IMG/VR virus record: IMGVR_UViG_3300046170_000265
Coordinates: 1-57,403 of that record
Source of the DNA: a virus
Reading direction: 5' to 3' (one strand)
Length of the DNA stretch: 57,403 nt
The translations under genes and the position numbers were made by a program. The notes below the pieces were generated by a model. It ran no database searches. It worked only from the letters and a program-made list of their open reading frames with translations, and had not been told where the DNA came from. Below, in pieces: positions 26,166 through 32,949 of this stretch; the stretch's first letter is position 1, and every line of letters starts with the position of its first letter.

Positions 26166-26378
26166 CTAGGCCAGGCTGTAACGTGTGTAACGCTGGCCTA
26201 GGTTGTCTTTCTTCCATTCACTGATGATCTCAAATCCAGCTTCACGCAGGTCAGCGATCCGTCGCGTAAGCGATCTGATCCGGTAAAGATCATTTGCTTC
26301 GACAAACGTGATACTGCCCACGTCAATCAAGTGGTTCAGGACTAGTTGGTATTGGGATTGCCCCATGTATTTCTTCAT
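26166..26378 (-). CDS. Small winged-helix DNA-binding protein
   Basis: 70 residues from the ATG at 26,378, which overlaps the endonuclease stop as ATGA and has AGAAGGAG upstream. The sequence YQLVLNHLIDVGSITFVEAND followed by RSLTRRIADLREAGFEI is the helix-turn-helix plus recognition-helix pattern of the phage winged-HTH family often found beside T7-like endonucleases. A regulator or replication accessory is possible. It is one of the few candidate DNA-binding regulators in A. Confidence 0.7.
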   Translation of the reverse strand: MKKYMGQSQYQLVLNHLIDVGSITFVEANDLYRIRSLTRRIADLREAGFEIISEWKKDNLGQRYTRYSLA

Positions 26379-26806
26379 GCGTCTTCTCCTTCTGTTAGCC
26401 ATTCGGTTGGGATTGATTTGTTCGCGTACTCAAACCCATGCTTGTCGCACCACTGGGCATATGTAGTTGGGCTGCCTTTGTAGAGACGGGCATTTTGGTT
26501 TGAGAACACGAAACGAATGTCGATTTCAGGGTGCTGATCACGGATAAGCAGATGCTTTTGTCGGTCGTCGACTAGCCAGCGGCCCTTGGTTTCGACATAA
26601 AAAAAGCCGCCTGGCTTAGGCAGCTTAAAATCTGGGCGATAGGTGGATGATCGCTCCGGCCAGAGATAACTGATCTTATCCTGTTCGTATTGAACTATAA
26701 GACCAGCGTCCTCGATTTGGCGGGAAACACTGTCTTCTAAGCCAGAGCGGTAGCCATTCTTGATGGCCCGTTTTCGTAGCTTAGAAATTGTATGCTTGAC
26801 CTCCAT
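26375..26806 (-). CDS. Endonuclease I (Holliday-junction resolvase), T7 gp3-like
   Basis: Resolves branched DNA and helps break down host DNA. The 143 residues from ATG 26,806 carry the PD-(D/E)xK core: SGLEDSVSRQIEDAG, TYRPDF and FYVETKGRW, giving Glu, Asp, Glu-x-Lys. Length is close to T7 gp3 (149). An upstream ATG at 26,854 would overlap the SSB gene further. It sits between SSB and the small HTH gene, the same local order as in T7-like genomes. Confidence 0.9.
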   Translation of the reverse strand: MEVKHTISKLRKRAIKNGYRSGLEDSVSRQIEDAGLIVQYEQDKISYLWPERSSTYRPDFKLPKPGGFFYVETKGRWLVDDRQKHLLIRDQHPEIDIRFVFSNQNARLYKGSPTTYAQWCDKHGFEYANKSIPTEWLTEGEDA

Positions 26807-27350
26807 CACCTTCTGCAGCTGGTTGATTGTCGTTAGCTGCTGATAGGTTGTCATTGGCGGCTACAAAGCCACCCTCTTCAGCTGCGAATGAAACACTTGA
26901 GGTTTCACCTTGAGACAGCTCAACGATCTGGACGCCAGCAAGTTGCAGTGAAACACCTTTGTTTCCACCTGCGACATAGGGGTAAATCGTGCCAGCGAGT
27001 TTCAATGTAGAGCCGCCGAAGATTGGCGGAACATTGTTTTCGCTGATCAGGTTGCCCTGGCTGTCCATGATCTTTGGTCTGAATTTCGATTTGGTAACGA
27101 TAATCAGCTGGCCTGTATCCTCATCCGTTTTGAACGGGAGGCGTACATTTTGCGCTTCTTTGGTGCCAAATTCGTTGTTTGCTGCTTCCTGGACCGCTTT
27201 GATCAGGTCCGCAGCATCAGCTTTGTCCAGCTTCAAGTTGACCTTGAACTGGCCGTTGCTGTCGAATTGAAAGTCTGCCTTGTTTAACCAAGGGTACATT
27301 GCGATGCCTTTAGCGGTGCTAAAGGTCAGTTTCTTCTTCGTGTTTGCCAT
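26781..27350 (-). CDS. Single-stranded DNA-binding protein, T7 gp2.5-like/DUF2815
   Basis: Coats single-stranded DNA at the fork and coordinates polymerase and helicase. The 189 residues begin MANTKKKLTFSTAKGIAMYPWL; the OB-fold region includes FDSNGQFKVNLKL and PPIFGGSTLKLAGTIYPYVAG. The tail is Asn/Gly-rich and acidic, ending in an aromatic residue (QAYNF), the feature through which gp2.5-type proteins contact partners. The ATG at 27,350 is preferred to an earlier one because the homologous core starts there. It overlaps the endonuclease start by 26 bases. Confidence 0.85.
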   Translation of the reverse strand: MANTKKKLTFSTAKGIAMYPWLNKADFQFDSNGQFKVNLKLDKADAADLIKAVQEAANNEFGTKEAQNVRLPFKTDEDTGQLIIVTKSKFRPKIMDSQGNLISENNVPPIFGGSTLKLAGTIYPYVAGGNKGVSLQLAGVQIVELSQGETSSVSFAAEEGGFVAANDNLSAANDNQPAAEGDGGQAYNF

Positions 27351-27513
27351 TGTGTGAATAATCTCCTTTTTCAGTGGCTTTAAATGTTGGCTCACCTAAA
27401 TATTCCAGCGATAAGCCGAGCTGGTCTGCCTGTGCGAGCAGGTCTAGTGGTATTGGGTCGCCGCGCTGGCGATATATCTGTGCCAGCCCAAGCAACTCCT
27501 CGATGGGATGCAT
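27319..27513 (-). CDS. Small hypothetical protein
   Basis: 64 residues from ATG 27,513 with an AAAAAGGAAAC ribosome site. It contains PIEELLGLAQIYRQRGDPIPLDLLAQADQLG, a helical pattern, and has a polar tail. The gene starts about 35 bases downstream of promoter copy 3 and overlaps the SSB gene start by 32 bases, so it is the leader gene of the replication transcript. Function unknown. Confidence 0.6.
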   Translation of the reverse strand: MHPIEELLGLAQIYRQRGDPIPLDLLAQADQLGLSLEYLGEPTFKATEKGDYSHNGKHEEETDL

Positions 27514-27543
27514 TAAGTTTCCTTTTTCCTGTTGATAGGGTTG

Positions 27544-27566
27544 TCTGTAGGTGAAACCAATTAATG
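27544..27566 (-). promoter_or_regulatory. Putative phage RNA polymerase promoter 3, before the replication block
   Basis: Transcribed-strand sequence ATTAATTGGTTTCACCT then ACAGAC (core at 27,549-27,562). It lies just past the terminator at 27,578-27,606 and upstream of the leader gene and SSB, so it could start the whole replication transcript. Confidence 0.75.
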
Positions 27567-27577
27567 GCTCCAAACGC

Positions 27578-27606
27578 ACAAAAGGCGGCCCGAGAGCCGC
27601 CCTTGT
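27578..27606 (-). terminator. GC-rich hairpin with T-tract, terminator or 5' stem-loop
   Basis: Stem GGCGGC/GCCGCC with a six-base loop, extended by ACAAG/TTTTGT, then TTTTG on the transcribed strand. It lies 33 bases past the RNA polymerase stop but also immediately downstream of promoter copy 4. It may end the polymerase transcript, or act as a 5' stem-loop on RNA started at copy 4. Confidence 0.65.
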
Positions 27607-27627
27607 ACATAGGTGAAACCAATTAAA
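27605..27627 (-). promoter_or_regulatory. Putative phage RNA polymerase promoter 4, after the RNAP gene
   Basis: Transcribed-strand TTTAATTGGTTTCACCT then ATGTAC (core at 27,611-27,624). It is only 62 bases upstream of copy 3, with the strong GC hairpin between the two. Confidence 0.75.
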
Positions 27628-27638
27628 TCGGTGTCACG

Positions 27639-30518
27639 TCATGTCATGAAGTAGTCGCTTTCGCGAACCTTCGTAATGTCCAGATCGCCTTTGGCCGGTA
27701 CTTCTGGCCATTTCACTATCCGGAGTTTCAAGGCATCCAGTTCAGCATTAAGACCCTCGAGCAACCCTTCATCCTCTTCATGTTCAATTAGTTCTTGAAG
27801 GTTGTGAATTTGCTCCTTGATCTCGAGGCTGTCTGGATCTGGGTGTCTTGCTTTGCACTGCTCGAGAAGGTCGCTGTATAGACAATATCCGTCATACATC
27901 TCGACCATTGCGTCTCTGGCAGCATCCCGCATCACCTCAGCATTACCACAGGTAGTGGCATAGCTGTCGTGAACGACCATAAGATCAGTAACCCCATGAT
28001 CAGCGCAGCGTAAGGCAGTTAACATCAACAATGTGCTATCCATCGAATGGATTATGTTGGGACTTACTGCACTGACGCTTTTATTAGGATCAATGCCGGG
28101 CATTGTTTTGGTGTAGCTCATCAAGCCCCGAGATTTGATAGCCTCGATATCATGGCTGTAAAGAAACACCCGACGCCTTGCCGACTTATTGTTCCGATAG
28201 TATTGATGCACCGGAAAGTTGAGTTTTGGCGTTTTGAAAGTGAGATGTAGATCGGCGTCAACCATGATCTTGGCGCAAGCTTGGAAAAATTCCATGCCAT
28301 CTTTGGCTGACTTGATCACACTTTCGATTGCGTCTTGACTGATACCAGCTAAGTAATGAGATGCCTGGTAACCGCCATCTTCAGGGAATGGATGCTTCTC
28401 ACGTTCACCAGCGCGAACCTCAAGATCCATTTCGTCCATCCAGTCTTTTTTGAACTGCTGGGCGAAGCCATACTTGCGGCTCGAATAAGCCCAAACCATG
28501 GCCGGTCTCTTGATGACACTCCGGTTTAGGTACTTTTTGCCTTTTGGATTTTCATCAGTCGGCTCGACCTCATAGGACAACAGTACTCTTGCAATGTCGA
28601 TTTCTTGATCACGCTTCAATCTTCTGTGTGAAGCAGTCTTTTTATAATCACGCTTTGCCTTGCGTTTCCTTTTCTCGAGAGCGTCCATTTCATCTAGATC
28701 GTCAGCTTTTTCAGCCATGATCCTTTGATATGCTTTGTGCGCTTCCCGATCATTGTCATTCGCAGGGTCAAGCTCTTGATTTGCAAGTTTCTCAGCCTTG
28801 TCAGCTTCGATCATTTCTTCTGCAACCACGAGACAAGCCTTGTACAGGTCGTTAGGCTTATCTTCTGAGCCTTTGACCAGGTTAACTAGCAATCCGTCAT
28901 CTTCGTTCAAGCTAGCAGCAGCGTAATGCTGGATGCCGGATTGAGTTGCATCGACGGCAACAGGTAAACCAGACCAATGGTCCTTGCCTTCTTGCTGGGC
29001 AACCATGTATTCAGCCAAGTCACGGCAAGCAGCTAAGAACTGGAATGGATCGTCAGCCTTGCTCCAGAAATCAAATGACGCCTTGTAATCGATGCCGACG
29101 TTGACCACTTCTTCAAGGTTTTCTTCCACCCATTTGATCCGAGTGTCGTAGCTCTCTTTATCCAAGCCATAGGTGTTTGAAACCTGCAGAAGGATCCATG
29201 CTGAATTTTCCTCTGTTACCTTCGTCTTGTTGGCAAATAGAAACATTGCCCTCAAGAAATCTGTATTGTGGTGGCCAAAATCGCTGACGTGATAGACACG
29301 CCCTCGCCGGTCCCAATTGTGTGGCATCCAGAACTGATCATATTGAGCAAGCTTCCTAGCTTCATTCAATGTACGGCGGATCTTTGACCGGTTGGCCCGA
29401 GCTTGCCTGTTGACGGCTTTGCATCGAGTTAGATTTCGCATATGAGCGATTTGATCATCTTTATCGAGGTCATCGTAGTTCACGCCTTCGTCGAGCTTTG
29501 GAACCTCAACAGTTTTGGTGTTTGGAAACTTTTTGACCAAACGGCCCTTGCCCGTCTTGCGGACCCAATCGACAGCATCGACCACAAAGTCATTAACGGT
29601 GTAAGGCACCTGTTGCAGGAGGTTTAAAGCCTCAACAGCCTTGTCTAAGCTGCCATCTCGCAATCCTGCATCAAGATCCTTACGCTGCTCTGGGCCAGCG
29701 TGTTTGACCATTGGCGTCATGATTGCCAGGCGAGGTGTTATGTATGGACCGATTTGATCCAAACCCCATGGTCTTGGCATTACATTCATTGGTGCAAGGT
29801 ATGGCGACATACGGTCAAGATCAGCAAACTTTTCTTCGATCTCAGCTTCTACCTCGGGACGCAGGATCATGAATTTTTCTGGGAAGTCTTTCGTCTCATC
29901 CGCTAGATCTTTGTGCGTCATGAACACGTCTTTACAAGCAGCTTCGACCACTGACAGTAAAAATGAGCCGACAGTCTGTTCTAAACCGCCATCATCATCT
30001 TCCCACTTCTCGAAGGTAAAGCCTCTTTTGGCTGCCTGACGCAGGACGTAATCTTGACGTTTTTCAACCTTGTCACTTTGCAACGTGGCGTTTTGTGCCA
30101 GCCGCTTTGCTAGGCGGTCACCAGCACGATTTGCTTGAAGTCTGTGTTCAAAATCCAGACACTTGATCGCCTGGCCGACCCTGTTTGCCAGCGTATTGTA
30201 AGTCCATTCTTTCTCATGGCCATCAAGACACTGCATGAAAGCGACATAAGCGACATCAATCTGTGGTAGTTCCGCAAGTGGCTCAAGCCATTTGGCGTTT
30301 TGACCGCGGTTAGCACGGGTTTGCTCAGACTGGCTTACAATCTCATCCATGATGGGCTGAATGTATTGTTCGATTAGTTTGACAGATACAACACTGGCAG
30401 ACATATCAAGGCTCTGGCGGCGGTCTCTAGAGCGAGCTTCGCCCCGATCAACTATGTTGACCTGCTCATGCTCCAAAGCATCTTTTCTGGTCCTGGGTGT
30501 ATTGTCGTTTGCTACCAT
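27639..30518 (-). CDS. Single-subunit DNA-directed RNA polymerase, T7-type
   Basis: Transcribes middle and late phage genes from its own promoters. 959 residues against 883 in T7, with extra length in the N-terminal half and a Lys-rich central insert. Catalytic motifs: motif A PVAVDATQSGIQHYAA (Asp523), motif B KRPAMVWAYSSRKYGF (Lys and Tyr), and motif C VVHDSYAT (His850, Asp851). T7 has DGSCSGIQH in motif A, so the surrounding residues differ while the Asp is kept. A TAGGAG ribosome site precedes the ATG. It lies just after two small genes beside the integrase. Its likely promoters are the repeated element described at five sites. Confidence 0.97.
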   Translation of the reverse strand: MVANDNTPRTRKDALEHEQVNIVDRGEARSRDRRQSLDMSASVVSVKLIEQYIQPIMDEIVSQSEQTRANRGQNAKWLEPLAELPQIDVAYVAFMQCLDGHEKEWTYNTLANRVGQAIKCLDFEHRLQANRAGDRLAKRLAQNATLQSDKVEKRQDYVLRQAAKRGFTFEKWEDDDGGLEQTVGSFLLSVVEAACKDVFMTHKDLADETKDFPEKFMILRPEVEAEIEEKFADLDRMSPYLAPMNVMPRPWGLDQIGPYITPRLAIMTPMVKHAGPEQRKDLDAGLRDGSLDKAVEALNLLQQVPYTVNDFVVDAVDWVRKTGKGRLVKKFPNTKTVEVPKLDEGVNYDDLDKDDQIAHMRNLTRCKAVNRQARANRSKIRRTLNEARKLAQYDQFWMPHNWDRRGRVYHVSDFGHHNTDFLRAMFLFANKTKVTEENSAWILLQVSNTYGLDKESYDTRIKWVEENLEEVVNVGIDYKASFDFWSKADDPFQFLAACRDLAEYMVAQQEGKDHWSGLPVAVDATQSGIQHYAAASLNEDDGLLVNLVKGSEDKPNDLYKACLVVAEEMIEADKAEKLANQELDPANDNDREAHKAYQRIMAEKADDLDEMDALEKRKRKAKRDYKKTASHRRLKRDQEIDIARVLLSYEVEPTDENPKGKKYLNRSVIKRPAMVWAYSSRKYGFAQQFKKDWMDEMDLEVRAGEREKHPFPEDGGYQASHYLAGISQDAIESVIKSAKDGMEFFQACAKIMVDADLHLTFKTPKLNFPVHQYYRNNKSARRRVFLYSHDIEAIKSRGLMSYTKTMPGIDPNKSVSAVSPNIIHSMDSTLLMLTALRCADHGVTDLMVVHDSYATTCGNAEVMRDAARDAMVEMYDGYCLYSDLLEQCKARHPDPDSLEIKEQIHNLQELIEHEEDEGLLEGLNAELDALKLRIVKWPEVPAKGDLDITKVRESDYFMT

Positions 30519-30551
30519 TAAACTCTCCTATTGTGACTAAAGTACTAAAGA

Positions 30552-30576
30552 TATAGGGGGGTGAATACCCCCCATA
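30552..30576. other. GC hairpin in the leader before the RNAP gene
   Basis: TATAGGGGGGTGAATACCCC followed by CCATA forms a stem with six G-C pairs and a short loop, between the 60-residue gene and the RNA polymerase start. No clear T-tract follows, so attenuation or RNA processing is as likely as termination. Confidence 0.5.
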
Positions 30577-30585
30577 GACACAAGC

Positions 30586-30768
30586 CTAAGCAGCTTGGGT
30601 CTTGTTGTTGTCGTTAGCTGCATTAGCCAACAGGTCGCTAAGGTTTACCCGAGGTGTCTGGTGCTTCCATGGTGTTACTCCGGTTAGCACCTGATGCATC
30701 ATTTCTTCAGCATCTTGGTTGTAGTTTTGGACCTGGGTACCTTTGTTGTTGTCATTTAACATCATCAT
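30586..30768 (-). CDS. Small hypothetical protein before the RNAP gene
   Basis: 60 residues, Asn/Gln-rich, starting MMMLNDNNKGTQVQ with a TAGGAGA ribosome site. A conserved-looking stretch is MMHQVLTGVTPWKHQTPRVN. It is preceded by promoter copy 2. Early-gene position, small size and polar composition resemble T7 host-takeover proteins, but no family is recognised and that comparison is inference. Confidence 0.6.
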   Translation of the reverse strand: MMMLNDNNKGTQVQNYNQDAEEMMHQVLTGVTPWKHQTPRVNLSDLLANAANDNNKTQAA

Positions 30769-30805
30769 TCTCCTACCTTGGTTGAACTAAAGACCGGAAC
30801 TGGCC

Positions 30806-30830
30806 GTATAAAGGTGAAACCAATTAATTC
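30806..30830 (-). promoter_or_regulatory. Putative phage RNA polymerase promoter 2
   Basis: Transcribed-strand GAATTAATTGGTTTCACCT then TTATACGG (core at 30,812-30,825). It lies 38 bases upstream of the 60-residue gene and reads on into the polymerase gene, which would allow positive feedback on the polymerase. Confidence 0.75.
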
Positions 30831-30863
30831 ACTAAGGAAATCAATGGCTTCACCTTCTGGTCT

Positions 30864-31202
30864 TTAGGCTGCTTTTGACCAGCCTGTCAGGACCGTGTGG
30901 GGCAAGGTCGTCGTATGAGATGCTCGCCAATCGAAATTCAGATGATCCATCCGAGCGAATTGACGTCTGGCATGGATGTTTAACAATGGCTCGACGTCTG
31001 GGAACCGCTGAACCTGAAGAGCCATCCAGGCGCATAGCAACGCAACGCCGTCAAACTCCATGCGTTCGAATACGGCATCGCCTTCGCCAAAGCGGATGAA
31101 GACGGCATATTCGATTTCGTCCTGTGTGAACGAAAATTCATAGGGCCCATCGACACCAAGGTGATGAGTTACAAAATCGATAAATGTTTTTTCGGTTTTC
31201 AT
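30864..31202 (-). CDS. Hypothetical early protein, 112 residues
   Basis: Starts MKTEKTFIDFVTHHLGVDGP with an AAAAGGAG ribosome site. Middle contains a beta-rich FSFTQDEIEYAVFIRFGEGD, then the helical VALLCAWMALQVQRFPDVEP. No family is recognised. It is the first gene after the integrase and lies 38 bases downstream of promoter copy 1. Confidence 0.6.
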   Translation of the reverse strand: MKTEKTFIDFVTHHLGVDGPYEFSFTQDEIEYAVFIRFGEGDAVFERMEFDGVALLCAWMALQVQRFPDVEPLLNIHARRQFARMDHLNFDWRASHTTTLPHTVLTGWSKAA

Positions 31203-31240
31203 AGTAAATGCTCCTTTTCACCAGAACCCGGGATGGGTTC

Positions 31241-31264
31241 GTATATAGGTGAAACCAATTAATC
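31241..31264 (-). promoter_or_regulatory. Putative phage RNA polymerase promoter 1
   Basis: Transcribed-strand ATTAATTGGTTTCACCT then ATATACG (core at 31,247-31,260). Immediately downstream lies the small hairpin GAACCC-ATCCC-GGGTTC, like the 5' stem-loops of T7 mRNAs. Confidence 0.75.
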
Positions 31265-31420
31265 TGCTGATGTGGATGTCCTGTGCCGGACAGCAGCGCA
31301 CTAGTGTGTGCGACTTCTTTGGATCGACGCGGTCGTGCCTTGTCGATGGAGCGTTAAATGTTCAATGACGGAGCATCGAGCATTTGCCCAAACTAGAACA
31401 AAAGCAGAACGCCGTCTACC

Positions 31421-31452
31421 AAAAAAAGGGCCACCGAGGTCATCGGCAGCCC
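31421..31452 (-). terminator. Intrinsic terminator after the integrase gene
   Basis: Transcribed-strand GGGCTGCCGA/TCGGTGGCCC stem (two wobble pairs) with loop TGACC and a run of seven T. It is 22 bases past the integrase stop. It separates host-driven integrase transcription from the phage-promoter block. Confidence 0.85.
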
Positions 31453-31474
31453 ATCAGATTGGTTTGCTTGGATA

Positions 31475-32446
31475 TTATATTGACAGTGCGGACACAGCCC
31501 CTGCCCGTGCAGATGCGTCGCCATGATAGTACTTCTTTGTCGTAGCGACGCTGGAATGACCCAGCTGCTCAGCCACTGTCAATGAGTTGACCTTGGCCCG
31601 TGCCATATTGGTTGCAGCATAATGCCTTGTAGCGTGAAACTTGAACCAGGTGTCGTTGCCATGGCCCATAAAGTCCTTCACATCGTTCCAGCGGTCATAA
31701 AAGCGTCTGTGGGTGAACTCACGGCCAATGTTAGCCCGAAGCCACTGAGCGGCTTCCCATGCGCCATCAGCGACCAGGCTTACCCAGCGACCTTTGCTGG
31801 TCTTTGTAACTTGTGCCGGAAGCCAAACTTCCTTGGCATCATCGTTCCATTCAATAATGTCTAACGGTAACGCTACGATTTCGCCCTGCCTCATACCTGT
31901 AAGACAACCCAGCTTAATCATGTATGACACCCACTGGTCGCCATTGCGATCATGCAGCTCGATCATCTGACGTACCTGGTCTTTGGTGAAGGCACGGGTA
32001 TTTGGCTCAGCTTGCTTTAACAAGCCTACCCTTGGACGATCAGTCATGATCTGCAGTTCCTCGACTGCGAACCGGAAGCAAGCTGATACAGCAGACAGAT
32101 GCCGGTTGATTGTCGAATCAGTCATATCTGTATGTTGCTGGAGATAATTGCGATATGCGATACAGTCAGCAGCCGTGATCTGGTTCATCGGCTTCATGCC
32201 GTAGTCTTTGAAATCTGCGAATCGGGACACCTGCATCATACAGTCACGACGGTGCTTGAAGGCTCCCCACATATCACGCTGGTGCTTGTGAGCGAACATA
32301 AGGATATTAGAGCGGCTGCAGTCGAATTTGGTGTCGTCAATAGCAGCTGGAGCTGGCTCAGGGCGACTGTCGATTACATTGTTGGTACTGATGATTTCAT
32401 CTGAAGTGGGGTTAGAAAAGTCATCGAAAAGGTTAAATTGGTCCAT
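31475..32446 (-). CDS. int: Tyrosine recombinase integrase, prophage A
   Basis: Inserts and excises the prophage at the tRNA-Asn site. The N-terminal core-binding domain is about residues 50-135 (MNQITAADCIAYRNYLQQH, STINRHLSAV). The catalytic domain has Arg186 (LTGMRQGE), His271 and Arg274 (HATRHYAA), His297 (EQLGHSS) and the nucleophile Tyr306 or Tyr307 (TTKKYYHG). Length of 323 is typical. An AAGGAGACC ribosome site precedes the ATG. The gene points away from the att core, which lies 79 bases upstream of its start, with repeated AAGCGA sites between and beyond. Confidence 0.95.
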   Translation of the reverse strand: MDQFNLFDDFSNPTSDEIISTNNVIDSRPEPAPAAIDDTKFDCSRSNILMFAHKHQRDMWGAFKHRRDCMMQVSRFADFKDYGMKPMNQITAADCIAYRNYLQQHTDMTDSTINRHLSAVSACFRFAVEELQIMTDRPRVGLLKQAEPNTRAFTKDQVRQMIELHDRNGDQWVSYMIKLGCLTGMRQGEIVALPLDIIEWNDDAKEVWLPAQVTKTSKGRWVSLVADGAWEAAQWLRANIGREFTHRRFYDRWNDVKDFMGHGNDTWFKFHATRHYAATNMARAKVNSLTVAEQLGHSSVATTKKYYHGDASARAGAVSALSI

Positions 32447-32490
32447 CTTACGGTCTCCTTAGAGTTACATAAGATGAAACGGGGGGTGTG

Positions 32491-32949
32491 TCGCTTGACT
32501 ACCGCCGATTTCTAGCAGTCATTCAAGCGACTGTTAATCGCTTGGCCGGCGGTTCGAATCCGTCCCGGGGAGCCAACTCTCTAAGTTTATCAACAACTTA
32601 GATGACATATCCCAAAACTTTAAATTCTTGCCTTTGGTAAAGCGATTGTTGCCCTCAACCTTCGCTTGTCCCCTTATATATAAGCTTTTCCTAGCTTAAT
32701 TACAACTGCTGGGAAACCGGTTCTGCTGGGATACTGTTGGTACATCAGGGGTTCTGCAAAGCCGTGTATGTCGCTTGACTGAGGAAAGCGATTGCCAGTC
32801 GCTTGGCCTAAAAGGGTAAAGCGACATACAAAAAGGGCTATTTTTCACGTTTTCTTGTCTCGTAAAGATACTTTGGTTAGACTTTTGAATAACGCGATAA
32901 AGACACCAAAAGAGCTGCCATGAAAATCCCACAACAAATGACTAAGCGA
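32491..32949. repeat. Array of AAGCGA/TCGCTT sites around att
   Basis: TCGCTT at 32,491, 32,538, 32,662, 32,771, 32,799 and AAGCGA at 32,525, 32,640, 32,786, 32,819 and 32,944: ten hexamers on one or other strand in about 460 bases, versus roughly 0.2 expected. Many extend to TCGCTTGRC. Two form palindromes like the anticodon arm (32,525-32,547 and 32,786-32,808, 19 of 23 identical). A 12-base inverted pair TGTATGTCGCTT/AAGCGACATACA spans 32,765-32,830. Integrase arm sites or repressor operators are the best explanations. There is no gene in 32,576-32,919. Confidence 0.75.
32525..32575 (+). other. Attachment core: 3' half of tRNA-Asn(GTT), A-B junction
   Basis: Reads as a tRNA 3' half: anticodon stem AGCGA/TCGCT with loop CTGTTAA (anticodon GTT, Asn), T-arm GGCGG-TTCGAAT-CCGTC, acceptor strand CCGGGGA, discriminator G and encoded CCA. 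The sequence 5' of position 32,525 cannot form the D-arm or a matching acceptor strand (TCCCCGG is absent), so this is not a complete tRNA. It is what remains at the distal end of a phage that integrates into the 3' end of a tRNA gene. A's integrase is on the left and B's att-proximal gene on the right. Confidence 0.88.

Noticed and set aside
30842-30856. Plus-strand CAATGGCTTCACCTT resembling the promoter core
   Set aside because: Two mismatches including a deletion in the core, antisense to all nearby genes, and inside the end of a coding region.
32487-32575. Complete tRNA-Asn gene at the junction
   Set aside because: No D-arm and no 5' acceptor strand TCCCCGG upstream of the anticodon arm; only the 3' half is present.
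32696-32932. 78-residue minus-strand ORF upstream of the 774-residue gene
   Set aside because: No ribosome site, no recognisable domain, and it overlaps the repeat array and the plus-strand gene start.
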